A stretch of DNA of 64,000 nucleotides from Limnoperna fortunei (Eukaryota > Mollusca > Bivalvia > Mytilida > Modiolidae): contig OX104114.1 of the NCBI GenBank assembly GCA_944474755.1, positions 44,023,070-44,087,069 of the forward strand, written 5' to 3'. A program made the translations under genes and the position numbers. Every line of letters begins with the position of its first letter. Position 1 is the stretch's first letter. Shown piece after piece: positions 50,691 to 64,000 of the stretch. A model generated the notes under the pieces. It was not told the origin of the DNA. It worked only from the letters and a program-made list of their open reading frames with translations, and did not search any database.

Positions 50691-50813
50691 ATCCAATCAG
50701 AATGCTAAGTTATAATTAGCCGATGTGTAAACAAAGCTTCCGCCATCTTTGTCCCACAAGCAAACTATTTGTACAGTTGTGGGAACGGCATAATTTTCAA
50801 TCGTTTTAAGAAT
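50690..50813 (+). promoter_or_regulatory. Possible promoter/5' leader of the THAP-like exon
   Basis: CCAATCAG (a CCAAT-type box) near 50,694 and CCGCCATCTTTG (a YY1-like motif, common near transcription starts) near 50,740 lie 75-120 bp upstream of the ATG at 50,814. These are short motifs and could be chance. Confidence 0.3.
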
Positions 50814-51020
50814 ATGGTTCTTAGTTGTGAATGTGGTACATATAATTCCGATGAAAGGTACCCAGATCGAATGCAAGGATACATATTTATACCATTTCCA
50901 AATATTAAAAGAGATTTAGAGAAATGTCTACGCTTGAAAACGTGTGTAAGTCCCAATGATCAGCTCAATATTAACAGAATAAATAAACATAAAGCAGCTG
51001 CAATCCTTGTAGAGATTTGA
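50814..51020 (+). pseudogene. THAP-type zinc-finger first exon, damaged
   Basis: The ATG at 50,814 opens 68 codons. An upstream in-frame extension to 50,769 exists but is not part of the family. The pattern MVLSCECGTYNSDERYP, then FIPFPNIKRDLEKCLRLKTC and NDQLNINRINKHK, follows the N-terminal THAP domain as I know it from mollusc proteins (Cys-rich start, F-x-F-P, a basic/aromatic stretch, a Lys-rich end). THAP domains bind DNA and occur in transposase-derived and regulatory proteins. The second zinc Cys, expected where TYNS stands, is Tyr, and the closing C-x-x-H pair is absent because the frame ends right after INKHK. Either an exon boundary falls here or the gene is broken; no downstream exon was recognised. 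A pseudogene or transposon remnant is most likely. Confidence 0.5.
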
Positions 51021-52550
51021 GCAACCCTACTATGTGAGAACAATGCCCGCTTAGTCTAAAAAAGAATAAATGATTACGTGATGGTGTGCACGTCTTCAAT
51101 TTCAAATGGATTTTATTAAAATTTTAAGTCTCGGTTAGTTAATCTACCCTAATTCAATTATGATATACAAGAAATGGGACAGGAACAATGCTCTTTTTTA
51201 TGTTTTCCCATTAATTGACTTAATTAATGAACATTACTTATATAACGTTACATGTATTTCAGATTTATGTTCTTTTTTCGGCTATGAATTTTGCAAATTT
51301 GAAAACATGGGGAGTACTTTAAACACAGATAAAAAATTCTTTATTTATTATATTGATACATCTTTATCCAATTAATTAGCAGTTATCGATTTCCCAGTAC
51401 TCTGTAGATGTCTAGGAAATACTCTCTGACAGCATATGTAAATACGTGTGCACACACGGCCAGTGAAGACAGATTATATAAATATAAAATTTAACCGCAA
51501 TTTCAGAATAGAAAAACATACCCAGCTTTACATGTGCAATAGAATTCAGAAAGTTTCGGTTCAGTTCTAATTTCAATACGAAGACTGTGAGGCGATTAAC
51601 TTTTTCTCATAGATCGCCAGCATTTAGTATCAACGGCAACGCGGACGGTACAATTTATTTAAGATATTCTGTTATCGTGAATATAACCCTGCGTGAAATA
51701 ATTCATCCCTTTTTCTAAAGCTCTTTGGATAAGAAATTACTTTCTTGTAGGTACGAAATATCTATATTTTCAGGAATATTGTCGAGACAATCGGTAGTAA
51801 TATTGGCATCACGATGATGCTGAGCCGTCATTTTGAAGAAGCTAATGGCGCATAGAAACAATAACTAAGGAGGCGGGGCTTATCTTCTTATCTCGGAGCC
51901 ATGAATTGTTTAACATTATGTGTGACATTTGGTCAGACAACCTGAAATTGAAAAAATTCTGTAACGTCGGGTGAAGTTTGCCTGACTCTTTATTCAATTT
52001 TTCTAAGTTTGGTCTCCAGCAGCTCGTACACTAATTTAATTTAAATCATGAAAAGATGTGCGAGTGATTTCTTGTTGGCAGAAAACCAAAATTTAACAGT
52101 AATTTATTAGAAACATCTATTCCCGTGAATGAACATAAAACCAGAAATATTGAAAATATAACTACGCATGTGTAAGAATTTTCTAATTACGAAATTAAGA
52201 CGGACATCTGGTCCAGAAATCACTCAACAACGACGTCAGTTTTCATACCTGTATTTTATTAATTACATAATTAAAAAAAAAAATACTAAAAAAAAAGTTT
52301 GTTCTGTTATTTTTATAAATTAATTAACAGCATCAATTGTTTTATTACACGTCTATTCAAATCTGATGCAGGTAAAGCCACTTTTCATCAGACAACTTTG
52401 TTGATTAAATAATTGCCGATTTTCATTCAACACATGTTCAATAACTCAAAATAATACACATGTCTGGGGATACTACACAATACACGTGTATTTACAACCA
52501 AAAAAGCCGACAAAGGATCTTTAATGATGCAATCGCATCGTTTAACACTA
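51021..52550. other. No gene seen
   Basis: No continuation of the THAP-like protein was found. The 71-codon open frame at 51,160-51,375 has no recognisable motif. Confidence 0.4.
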
Positions 52551-52648
52551 TAAAACCTAGGCGCCAAAAAAATCGCCAGACGCAATATTTTGTCGCCAAA
52601 TGAAAAAAAAATCGCAATTGGCGACATTGGTGAAGCCCAGCGCTGCCC
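52551..52648. repeat. Possible repeat end next to paralogous copy 2
   Basis: AATCGCCAGACGCAATATTT, TTGTCGCCAAATG and ATTGGCGACATTGGTGAAGC form a short inverted GTCGCCAA/TTGGCGAC pair. TCGCCAG and GTCGCCAAAT also occur together at 50,603-50,630. The family is unknown. Confidence 0.4.
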
Positions 52649-54910
52649 CTAGCATAGAATTATGCAACACTGGTAAAATTTTATTATTTTTCATTCATGT
52701 TCTGATAATTTTTTTGGAATTGTTATGATATACGCAGAAAATAATTTCATAAATTCTTAAATTTAATCATTATATTGGCAGGTACACAATATACAACAGT
52801 ATATTCTATTGCCAGTAATATTGTGTTATGTAAAGGCTGGCTCAATTTAAGTTATGATATACCAAGAAAATTGGTAACAGATATACTAGAACATATAAAT
52901 CTAATTCTATAATTTTAATAATCATGCATGTCATAATGTTCAAATTATGTAAATAATCTGCAATTAAATTACAGGTATAACACAGAATCAGTACTGTGAG
53001 ATGGTAAAGCATGGCGTTACAAAATTCTTCTGTATTTCTTTTTTTATTCTACTACAAACATCATTTCAAAATGTGACTTATTAATTCTAAATGTGATTCA
53101 AGGGAAGTGAATATATTAAAATGCAAATCTGGTTTCTTTTGTACAAGTAAAATGAAACAATCAATCTGCAACTCATCTTTAAATAACATTAACATTGGAA
53201 GCTGAATTGGCAAAGGTCCAAATATGAAATGGTCTGAATTTGTGTAGTCCAAATTGACCCATTTCCAGTTTTACATGATTTATCTCCCCTTTTACTTCAG
53301 GTTAAAAAACTACGGCTATCATTATTAAAAGACTATGATATTGAAATAAAGATTTGTATTGTTTGTCTATTCCAATTAAATTTTCATCTAATTAACCTTA
53401 TTAGTGGATGTTACATGTACTATAGCCAGTACTAGTAGGCAAAAGGTCAGTTAGAACACAGATGTCACTGGTAAGAAGCTATAAAACATCTGGGGTTCTA
53501 CCTCAGATAAGCATCAGTAAATGGGGGAATTAACATTGGTTAATTAATTTACAATCACATTTACACAACAGAGGGTTTTAATATAAACATCAATCAGATA
53601 TTGACACCTGTCATACACCTGAAGCATGACAATTACCAAAGACAATTGTCAATTTCAAATGATTCCAACAGGACAAACTGTGACTAAAGCAGTTTTTAGT
53701 ACAAGAAGTTGACACTAGGTGGCGTTTTTTTAAATTGGAAAGTCGTCAATTGGTTATTGTCAGAGTTGTCATGCAAATATGTAATTATTTCATATATGTA
53801 TAATGCATGACAAATCGGACAATACAGATTTCCATATTGGGGACCCATTGACCAAAAAAGTGGGGACCAGTTGACCAATTGAGGGGAGGGGGGGCAGTTG
53901 ACTTAGATAGAATTCCTCCTAAACTCTTTTAACATCATATTACACCAAAAAACCTATTTTATAATGCACGATGGCAGGCGTACACGTACACTTTATTACT
54001 GCAGGCGTAGTTAAGTAGGACCTGTTAAAAACTGCATGAATTGGTTACCTTAATCACTCGTGGCCATGCACTAAAACTGGTCACCTGTGCTGTGGCTGTA
54101 CTGGCTGTAGTCTGTATCTAGGAAGCCATACGGAACTGTGACATTGTTTATGAGTAGTAGTATATAATTCAATTATCCGTCGTTTTTTAATTATGAGCAT
54201 TGTCACACCACACATTTATATACGTATATTCGTTGACACTTCATTAAAATCACTTTCATCTTTAAGATGATCTTACTTCCCGATGTTCATATTGTTTGGT
54301 CTCTATTTCAATAAAATTTACTTACTTACTTACTTACTTACTTATGACACTGGTTTCCTATCATAGTACTATCCATCTAGCAAGCACCGACTGTCGCTGG
54401 CACCCAGTCTATTATATGAATAGTCTAGAGGAGTTACAAGGCATCCGGTATATGTATACGCCTTAAAATTTTTCGGGGTATGTAAAAAGGAAAATACTAT
54501 TTCAATTCGCTTTTCCTGGCATATGTTTGCATAATCCGTATTTTCATAATAAAGTTTGTTATAATTTTAGTCACCTGAACTTTTATTAAAGAAAAAACAT
54601 AAAGTTTCGCAGAGAGGCATGTTTAACAAAAATGTAAAATCCCCGAAGAGCCATTCTTCAAATACCGGCATTTTCGGATAGTACGTTTTTTTAAAAACTG
54701 TATATTCACTTAGGCGAATCTTACTTCGAAGAACTTTTTTATTTTAAATCCAAATAAAAAAATAAGAAGCTTACCGAATAAAGTGAGTAAAAAAACTCCA
54801 ATATACCCTCCGATATAAAAAATTGGACATGTAGTTTAAGTGAAAAATCGACCCGAAGAAATTCCCCCGAATACATAAAAATTGGACATTTCGCCAAACT
54901 GATGTATCCG

Positions 54911-54915
<5 letters not shown>
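52649..54915 (+). repeat. Paralogous segment, copy 2 (empty sites)
   Basis: Starts at AGCATAGAATTATGCAACAC and ends at ATCCGCGGATATATATA. It runs collinear with copy 1 about 10.1 kb upstream. At 53,017-53,027 it reads GGCGTTACAAAATTC with no insertion, and at 53,484-53,503 CATCTGGGGTTCTACCT with no insertion. A TTAC-repeat tail (54,318-54,344) replaces the contracted LINE tail of copy 1. It also carries TTGTCAATTTCAAATGATTC near 53,647, absent from copy 1, so small changes occurred in both copies. Confidence 0.88.
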
Positions 54916-57218
<2,303 letters not shown>

Positions 57219-59136
57219 AATATAAGAGTACAGTAACTGCAGAAACTCCAATTGAAAAAGACATGTTTGTACATTTGCAAACAATAATTGGGGATGAAAA
57301 AACGATTCGAACAAGGCAGAGAATGTTTTCCGTGTTAGATACTATTGTTTATTCACAAGGGGTTACACACGCCAAAATGGTGTGTAGTGGTAGTTTAGCA
57401 GAGGGATTAGACCTTCCAGAAAGTGATTTAGATGTAATGTTTGTTTTGAAGTTTATTACTGTCAATGTAGTAAGAAATCGAGCGACCATGTTGCAAATGA
57501 TGTGTGACCGACTTTATCCGGAATTTGCAAAACTAAAATTAAATGAAAATTCGCTATAGTATATTGTTGTTATATTTTATAAACTGCTATATAGGCATTT
57601 TGTTTATACGCCAATGGGTCTTTGTTTAACCAACAAGTCATTTCTAAACATTGCAAAGGAAAATCTAGCAATGGAAACCCATGGACCCTGTGTATCTACA
57701 AAAGACAAACAAATCGATTGTGCATTATGCCTAAAATGTAGTGAATGGCCAACAGTTGCGAAAAGATGGATTTATCGTCACAGGGCGAAGTGGCCATCTG
57801 AATTAATAATAAGTCACATATTGAAAGACGGTTGCTTGTTGGTACCTATTGGGCCAAAATATGAGGAAGATAATACACTGCTATGGAGAATATAATTTTC
57901 GTTAGCAGAGAAACATTTGTCACATGCAATAAACTATACACAAGTTGTGTGTTACGCTCTTTTAAAATTGACTTTAAAAGAAGTAATAAATAAACACAAT
58001 GGAGTTAAAAGACCTCCTGTGCTCGTACTTTCTAAAAACCACACTATACTGAGTTTACGAGAAAACAGATATTGAAATGTTCAGAATGTCAAACATATCT
58101 GATTGTTATGCGCTGTGTATTGATCAACTTATAACTTGGATTAGATTCTGTGTCTGTCCAAATTATTTTATTCCAAAACATAACATGTTTAAAGGTAAAA
58201 TAGACAAAGTTAATAATCAACTACTGGATGTATTGAGCGAAATTCGGTCTAAAGGAATAAAATGTTTATTTCATATTTGCAATGATACCAGTAAAATATC
58301 TGATAAACATGCAGATTTGCGGCTTCTTCTTTATTGATTGTTCAATGCAGGAAATTTGATAACCATGTTGTTATCAGCAAGAGAAGACGATACATTATTA
58401 ACTACTCGAGCTATTATTGAATTTGAGTCATCCTCGTTTATTTTCAACATTTGTATATTCCATCATGCCGTGGTGAGTCAAATATTATGTCAGAGTTTAA
58501 TAGGATTTAAATCGAGAAATAAAAGCAGGTATCTTCAATTGAACCGGTATTGCAAACACTTATATATAATAGTACAAAATCTGACGCTGTATCGGGTTGG
58601 TTGTTATATGCTTCGTTTTATTATAAACTTAAACATTACAAAACAACATTAGAAATCGTGAATTACGTACTGTCTCGTTGTACTCCAGATATGATGTTAA
58701 TAGGTTTCGAAAACACGGAACAAACAAAAAGAATTAATATTGGACGGGACGCAAGTATTGATTTTAATCAAGAAATAAAACTATTTTAAATACGGCAAAT
58801 TTCATGAAGCATTCATCATTGATACCAGATGAACTACAGATGGAGGCAGAAAATAATGCTCTAAGAGTATCACCTGTCGTGTTGTCTTATTTTTTGCGGT
58901 TTCTTTGCTATGAACATCTGTGTGATGTTTGCAATAAACAACAAACTTTGCGTGATTTATCATTAACATTGAATGACAAATATTTCGTTTCTCCTGAACT
59001 TCGTTCCAGTTCATATGTATTGTTAGGTATATGTTACAAAATAAACAAAAATGAGACAATGGCGAAAATGTGTAATAAACATGTTTTAGATTGCAAAGAA
59101 AATACTTTCTACAGTGCAAAAAAAGAAAATGACTAA
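57219..59136 (+). pseudogene. Mab-21/cGAS-like nucleotidyltransferase pseudogene
   Basis: About 1.9 kb reads as one protein through several interruptions. The start is probably an exon edge: TTTATTTTGTAG precedes 57,219. The first block (57,219-57,559) has RTRQRMFSVLDTIV and the nucleotidyltransferase signature GSLAEGLDLPESDLDVM, the G-S plus D-x-D pattern of the Mab-21/cGAS fold. The second (to 57,895) has HGPCVSTKDKQIDCALCLKC and WPSELI, typical of the Mab-21 core. Helical C-terminal blocks follow to 59,136 (DLLCSYFLKTTLY, CVCPNYFIP, SGWLLYASFYYKL, SYVLLGICYKINKN). Stops interrupt the reading at 57,557, 57,893, 58,050, 58,335 and 58,787, and the frame changes near 58,000, near 58,545 and before 58,804. 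Proteins of this family sense nucleic acids or act in development, and bivalves have many. This copy cannot give a full-length product. Confidence 0.85.
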
Positions 59137-59496
59137 CATGGATACAAGTGGCTTATGTTAATGTACAACATGGTTTTAAAATCGAAAAATATATTTTAAA
59201 AAAAGCTGAACAACTGTTTGCAATAAACTCCATTCGAACAAACCGAAAAGTGCTATAAATAATTTATTGTTGACAAAACACACCGTTTGGGTTTAAAAAA
59301 CAATAAATCCTGCTGGAAGATTTGTTGTATTGCCAATTGTTATGAAATTAAAAGTCTTATATACAAATGTGTGTATTTATTAGATAGCTAGTGCAAGCAA
59401 TTGTAATATTATTACGCTTTAACAAACATATTTGTGGCTACCACCATAAGAACTGATTCACGATTATTCTCTCTGTGCATTTAAACTTGAATTGAC
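59137..59496. other. No gene seen
   Basis: AT-rich sequence between the pseudogene and the next small transposon. Confidence 0.45.
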
Positions 59497-59505
59497 AAGA
59501 TGTAT

Positions 59506-59944
59506 CATCCTCACAAGTCAGGATTTTTGTGTCCACATGTGTCCACGAAACCCTGACAAACTTAGCTAGGAAATTCCCGGGCTTGAAGTGACTATTTTGA
59601 TTGGCTACATGATACCTGAATGTAGCCAATCAAAAGCTCGCTTTCATTCATGACTTGGTTAGGGGATATCCTGACGTCGATTGTAAATAAACTATACTGA
59701 TGTGTTGCATAATCACGAGAAAATCAGTGTAATTTGTACAGTAGTGTTTATAGTTTGTTATTACCTTGTTATATTTTAGTTGCGTTACGTTTTCTTCCCA
59801 CGCAAGAATGAGTAAGAATGACTACTGCCCTACATTGCTTCTTTCAAGCAAATTTTATTAGTTGATATTTTGAAGGTTTGACGTCATATTAAAATCTCCT
59901 AGCTAAGTTTGTCGTGGAAACAGAAACCCTGACTTGTGAGGATG
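59506..59944. mobile_element. 439-bp MITE with 9-bp target duplication
   Basis: The ends are inverted repeats of about 55-75 bp: CATCCTCACAAGTCAGG, GTGTCCAC and ACAAACTTAGCTAGG on the left; the complement of the right end gives CATCCTCACAAGTCAGGGTT and ACAAACTTAGCTAGGAGATT. The left arm holds a small internal duplication (GTGTCCAC twice). The flanks are AAGATGTAT (59,497-59,505) and AAGATTTAT (59,945-59,953), eight of nine matching. An inner palindrome, GATTGGCTACAT and ATGTAGCCAATC, lies at about 59,599-59,631. No coding sequence. A 9-bp duplication fits a Mutator-type mobilising enzyme, by inference only. Confidence 0.82.
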
Positions 59945-59953
59945 AAGATTTAT

Positions 59954-60430
59954 AAGAAAACTATTTAATATTTATCAAATTAAAAGAATGCAGTAATTTA
60001 CCAATATAAAATTACTATCAGGTTATTTCCAGGGTCTCAAATTAGATAAACAGAAATCAAAAGTAAAATAAGTTCATTATCTGGTTAAAGGACGAAATGT
60101 GTGTTGTTATTTCTCTTTACCTTTACCATGCGGAGAAGCTTAATATAAGTGTTAAGCAGCAAGCAGCGCCCATGTAACCATTCAAATTACGACATTAAGA
60201 TGAATTAGTAAAATATGTCAACATTGGATGGCCGATACACATTGTTATTATCGTCATGTAAGTCTGTATTTAGGCATAAATGAGGCGCATCTTTTGAAAA
60301 CGGCGCACGCGTTAAATGTTCTAATAACATTTTGATAACCAAATCTATATCTGTTTTCATTTTTTCGATATGCACATGTGCATTTGATGATTGTCAAAGA
60401 AAAAGGTTTGCACTGTTGGTCATCTTTAAA
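59954..60430. other. No gene seen
   Basis: No supported feature. Confidence 0.4.
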
Positions 60431-62290
60431 CATTTCCTTGAAAATGGTTTGTGACATCTTGACCTTGAATCGAACCTAGTTATCATTCTTATTCGAAAAC
60501 CCGCCCTGGTATACTAAAATTAAAATCGTCGAAAAATGTGTACTTGGACCATACAGATTTGTTGCTTTCTGTAGGAGCATAAATCATATTGACAGTTACA
60601 ATAAAGTCGTCAAGGCCAGAACATTAAAACCATAAGTTGTATTGACATGGGATCTTCACATTTGGTCTTCCTGATACACTACCTTGAAAAAAGTATGAAG
60701 GTCGGTCGAATCCCTTAAAACCAGAAGTACCCTTTTATTTAACAAAAGTGCCTAACATTGATTTTTGCTTTACTGGGAGAAATCCATATATTTTGGGGTT
60801 GCGTAAAACATTTTCTGTCATAAAAACAACCTACTTTTAACAATTCGTCTCCAGTTTTAAAAAGACAAGTTCGGTTGACAAAAGTTTCTAGCATCTATAT
60901 ATATTTGGGTTCAAGACAACATTTTATTTCAGAACATTACCTTTCGGTTTATCTTTTGTATCAATTTATTTTACTGAGCAAGGATAACATAGGTTGTCAG
61001 AAAATAACTTCGCATTTAAAAAGTCACTTCCTGTTGACAGAAAACCTTGACAACCATTCATCGTTCCGTACATTTGCTTTCAAAAATGGTATATCTTTGT
61101 GAATAGATAGTGTAACAACCGCATGGTTTCGAGGTTTGAGCTAGAGAACAAACACCGTTATTTTATAAAATGAAGCTGGCAAGACCGTCTAAAAGTTTTT
61201 GTTTCCGCCAACTTTTCAAAAACAAGCCGTAAAAACGTAGGCGATATATCCTTTTGGTATAACGCGGCATGCATTGACTACTATTCTGTGTCAAAACAGC
61301 GGCACTAAAATAATTTTACGGACTTATCTCCTCAAACACCGATAACCTTGCTTTCATGTAATCTCTGACATAGACAGAGGTTACCTGGTGGTTGATAGTG
61401 TACAAGGCCGGATGAAACAATTTATTGCATATTATAAACAAATGTAGAGCGTATCGATATACTTCGTTATGACCAAACTCGCAAACAGTCAGTCGTTAAC
61501 ACCTATGATCTTTACCATTTGTCATTTTAAGATTTGACCTTGAAAATGTTCTCAGGGTTAGTGATTATCAAGCATGTTTGTCGTCTTTGAAAGATTTAAA
61601 ACTCCTTTAGGGGAATAACTCCCATGAACAGTTGCAATAAAGATGTTATTGATCACAAAATAAACCTATTAGTAGTAAAAACATAGGGTCTTCACCATTG
61701 GTCTTCTTGAGACATGATCTTGAAAATGCATGCAAGCCTAAAGTGACACGAGAACCATGACAATTGCACTTGGACATTTAGATAAAAAAATCTCAAAAAT
61801 TGAAAAGATAACCCAAGTCAAATCATCAAAAATGTGATGCACATAAAGCTGCAATCTTGTCCTCTTCGACCGACGATATTAGACTTCTATACGCGAATAA
61901 CTACTGTGTACAGTTAGGATAAAAATAACGGACCCGAACATCAAAACCGAAATTGGTAAAGACCTATTGTCTTTACCATTGATCATCATGAGACCTGACC
62001 TTGAAAACTGTCTCAAGGTCAAAATTATCTGGTGACTTTGACCTTTGACATTTTACAGTGTTATCTTGACAACTCGAATACTGTAACAAAGTACTGTAAA
62101 AGAGAGACTAATATTAAACAACAGAAAATTTATGTAGCAAAAATGCTAATGTGTTGTTCCTACCTGAGCAGATTTGAATAATCTTCAAGGGTCATAATAT
62201 CTGTGGACAAATGCCGTAAAGCTGTAATGGACAAGAACATTTAAACTATGACCTTTAATAAACTGTCGAGGTCAAATTTAAGCACTGTCA
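60431..62290. repeat. Degenerate tandem repeat with GACCTTGAAAATG motif
   Basis: An ordered set (a GGGAATAACTCC-like motif, ACAGTTGCAATAAAG, a GGTCTTCACCATTGGTC-like motif, GAGACCTGACCTTGAAAA, TCTCAAGGTC) recurs at about 60,550-60,700, 61,500-61,560, 61,580-61,740, 61,870-62,040 and, more weakly, 62,210-62,280. The units are strongly diverged. No gene is present. Confidence 0.65.
61241..61273 (+). repeat. 33-bp direct repeat, copy 1
   Basis: GCGATATATCCTTTTGGTAT and then AACGCGGCATGCA. It recurs at 62,680-62,711 with one base missing. Confidence 0.85.
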
Positions 62291-62679
62291 AACTGAAAGT
62301 GCTCTTTTGTTACAAAACAAGGCCTAGCATCCACATATTTTAAGTACAGATTTAATTGAATCAGGTGTTGCAAATTTTGGAAAAATCCCCACCTATCATT
62401 AGGAATTCATGCACGAAAGAAATTTCATAGTGTAAAATACTTTCAGATTGTTTGTTAAGAACTTATTATATATATTATATTGTTTTCTCATTTCTTCCGT
62501 CGCAATCTGGTTTGTTCACTTCGACATGTCGCATTGGTTTTTTTGGCATTTATGTTTGGGACTGAAATACATTTTGCAGTTTATTTTAAAGACCGATCTC
62601 TTTTAATTGAGTTATCTTCTCTTCTACTTAAAAACTTGTTATCTCTGCTTCTTCTAAACCGAAAATGATAAAAATATAC
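62291..62679. other. No gene seen
   Basis: The open frame at 62,480-62,668 has no recognisable motif and is hydrophobic by base composition. Confidence 0.4.
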
Positions 62680-62711
62680 GCGATATATCCTTTTGTATAA
62701 CGCGGCATGCA
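62680..62711 (+). repeat. 33-bp direct repeat, copy 2
   Basis: GCGATATATCCTTTTGTATA then ACGCGGCATGCA, matching 61,241-61,273. The second dispersed-repeat copy starts immediately after it. Confidence 0.85.
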
Positions 62712-62960
62712 AAAGAATAAGTCGTTTGAAGCGGCTACAACGAACCTACTCTTATCGACATTAGCGAAGGGGTCTTTATCGTGCATTTACCGTGGCACTC
62801 TCAAATCACGTTACCCACTGTGGTCCGCGGCTTTCCATATAATGACCTTACAACCCGTAACGATAGAGCATCATCTATCCGCCACCCACAGAAGCGCTGG
62901 GCAGCCCTGTGGGTTGAGCACTGTGAACCCGCACAGTATGGTCCCAGTCAAAAGTAGATA
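62712..62960 (+). repeat. Dispersed repeat, copy 2
   Basis: Ordered match to 26,556-26,815: CGGCTACAACGAACCTACTC, CACTCTCAAATCACGTTACC, CACTGTGGTCCGCGG, TAATGACCTTACAAC and TATGGTCCCAGTC. It is more GC-rich than its surroundings. Confidence 0.7.
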
Positions 62961-64000
62961 AAGGTCAAATGTCAAGATCACAATCTAGTTTTTGACATTT
63001 CTTGTTATCACTACTCCTTTCAAACCGTAAAATACGGCAAAAAGCTAGCATTTTAAAGTCTCAACTTTGTCTCGTTAAACGGGAAGAATTTGACCTCATT
63101 TCGTTAGAGTTATCTCCCATTAGGTCGGCGGTTTAATAGTTTTTAATGTACAACTCATTAACTATTTATCGAGAGGAATTGGGTCGTCAATCATAACCCT
63201 TATTAAATTTGATCTTAAAAATGTACACATGGGTCAGGTCACGTCCTAGTTTTTGATCTATGCTATGCCTGTACCAAGTCAGAAGCATTGTTGTGGTTGC
63301 TATGTTTTTGGTTGTTGGTTCTGGAGTTTGCCGGTTTCTCTACCTTTGATTTGTGGATTGTATTTTTTTACAGTTTCCTAGGTGTTCCGTATTTTGTTAT
63401 TACCTTCATTTTTGTATATACTGGAATCAGTTTACTAAGTAAAATATTTTATTAAATATAAAAAGTAAATTAAGACATATTGATACACATTTTGTTAGTG
63501 TACCTCTCTTAAATAATAGAGAAAATTAAACAAAGTAGTTATCGCAAAGTCATAACCTGTATACTTGTTATATTAGACCTTCCTCAAAGTAAACATGTCG
63601 CGTCCTTATGTTTCAACTTTGTTTATTATTGATGAAATGAATTTTGTTAAAAGTATTAAGTCATTCTTGTCGTTTGTTGATTGAATTTAGAGGTAGCTTT
63701 TGCATCATGAAACGCATGACATTACAGTGTTGTCCTGGTAGGACCATGACGATATCATGTTAAAAGATCTGAACCAAAACGAACTACATATGTACTAAAA
63801 CGTTTTGGACACAGCAGTGATTCGGTCTCGTTAAGTTATTTTACGTTTCTCGAGTTTTGACTAAATGCATATTTAAGATATATTCGGTTACAAGTTTTAT
63901 CTGTCAAAATTTTTTTTTGACCTTTGGCATTCCTTGATGTTTGAGTTTTTTACAAATCTCATCGTCTCGTGTAGATCATATTCTATAAAGAGAAACATTC
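62961..64000. other. No gene seen
   Basis: AT-rich sequence. TGCCTGTACCAAGTCAGAAG near 63,266 and the following T/G-rich stretch may be an old retrotransposon remnant, but nothing coding is left. Confidence 0.4.

Noticed and set aside
58802..59119. 105-residue minus-strand open frame
   Set aside because: It is opposite the C-terminal block of the Mab-21-like pseudogene, whose + strand frame fits the family.

Overview
The window looks like eukaryotic nuclear DNA from a marine invertebrate, most likely a bivalve mollusc. It is AT-rich and contains no operons, no bacterial-type genes and no intact protein-coding gene that I can defend. The mollusc call rests on a tRNA-derived SINE with a MetaSINE-type core, a Mab-21/cGAS-like nucleotidyltransferase relic of a kind greatly expanded in bivalves, a THAP-type first exon, and many short inverted-repeat elements. 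The species cannot be named from the sequence.

Layout. 1-12,175 is a minisatellite with a 45-bp unit, almost G-free on the + strand and open in all three forward frames. It has grown by kilobase-scale internal duplications, including a tandem pair with a 3,039-bp period. 12,176-17,235 interleaves a ~172-bp repeat with decayed 45-bp array, and a SINE with a clear target duplication sits in the decayed array. 17,236-25,440 is a second, AT-rich satellite (~220-bp monomers, ~2.22-kb higher-order period) that carries two small inverted-repeat insertions, one of them a TTAA-flanked element. 25,441-33,145 holds degenerate tandem repeats, a SINE head joined to a 5'-truncated LINE, and possible minus-strand coding fragments.

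34,336-37,500 is one badly decayed DNA transposase readable as a chain of same-strand fragments. 38,154-41,399 contains a truncated hAT-like element and a 1,683-bp Mutator-like element with ~240-bp terminal inverted repeats, a perfect 9-bp target duplication and a transposase fragment in two exons whose phases match. 42,557-48,265 and 52,649-54,915 are paralogous copies in direct orientation. The second copy lacks three insertions carried by the first, so it preserves their pre-insertion sites.

50,814-51,020 is a THAP-like exon with damaged zinc ligands. 57,219-59,136 is a Mab-21/cGAS-like pseudogene with several stops and frame changes. 59,506-59,944 is a small inverted-repeat element with a near-perfect 9-bp duplication. 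The last 4 kb holds degenerate repeats and no recognisable gene.

The window is best read as a record of repeat growth and transposon insertion. I found no new enzymatic or defence system. The most informative parts are the paralog pair with its empty sites, the Mutator-like element, and the two satellites with higher-order structure. All similarity statements are by eye; no database search was run.
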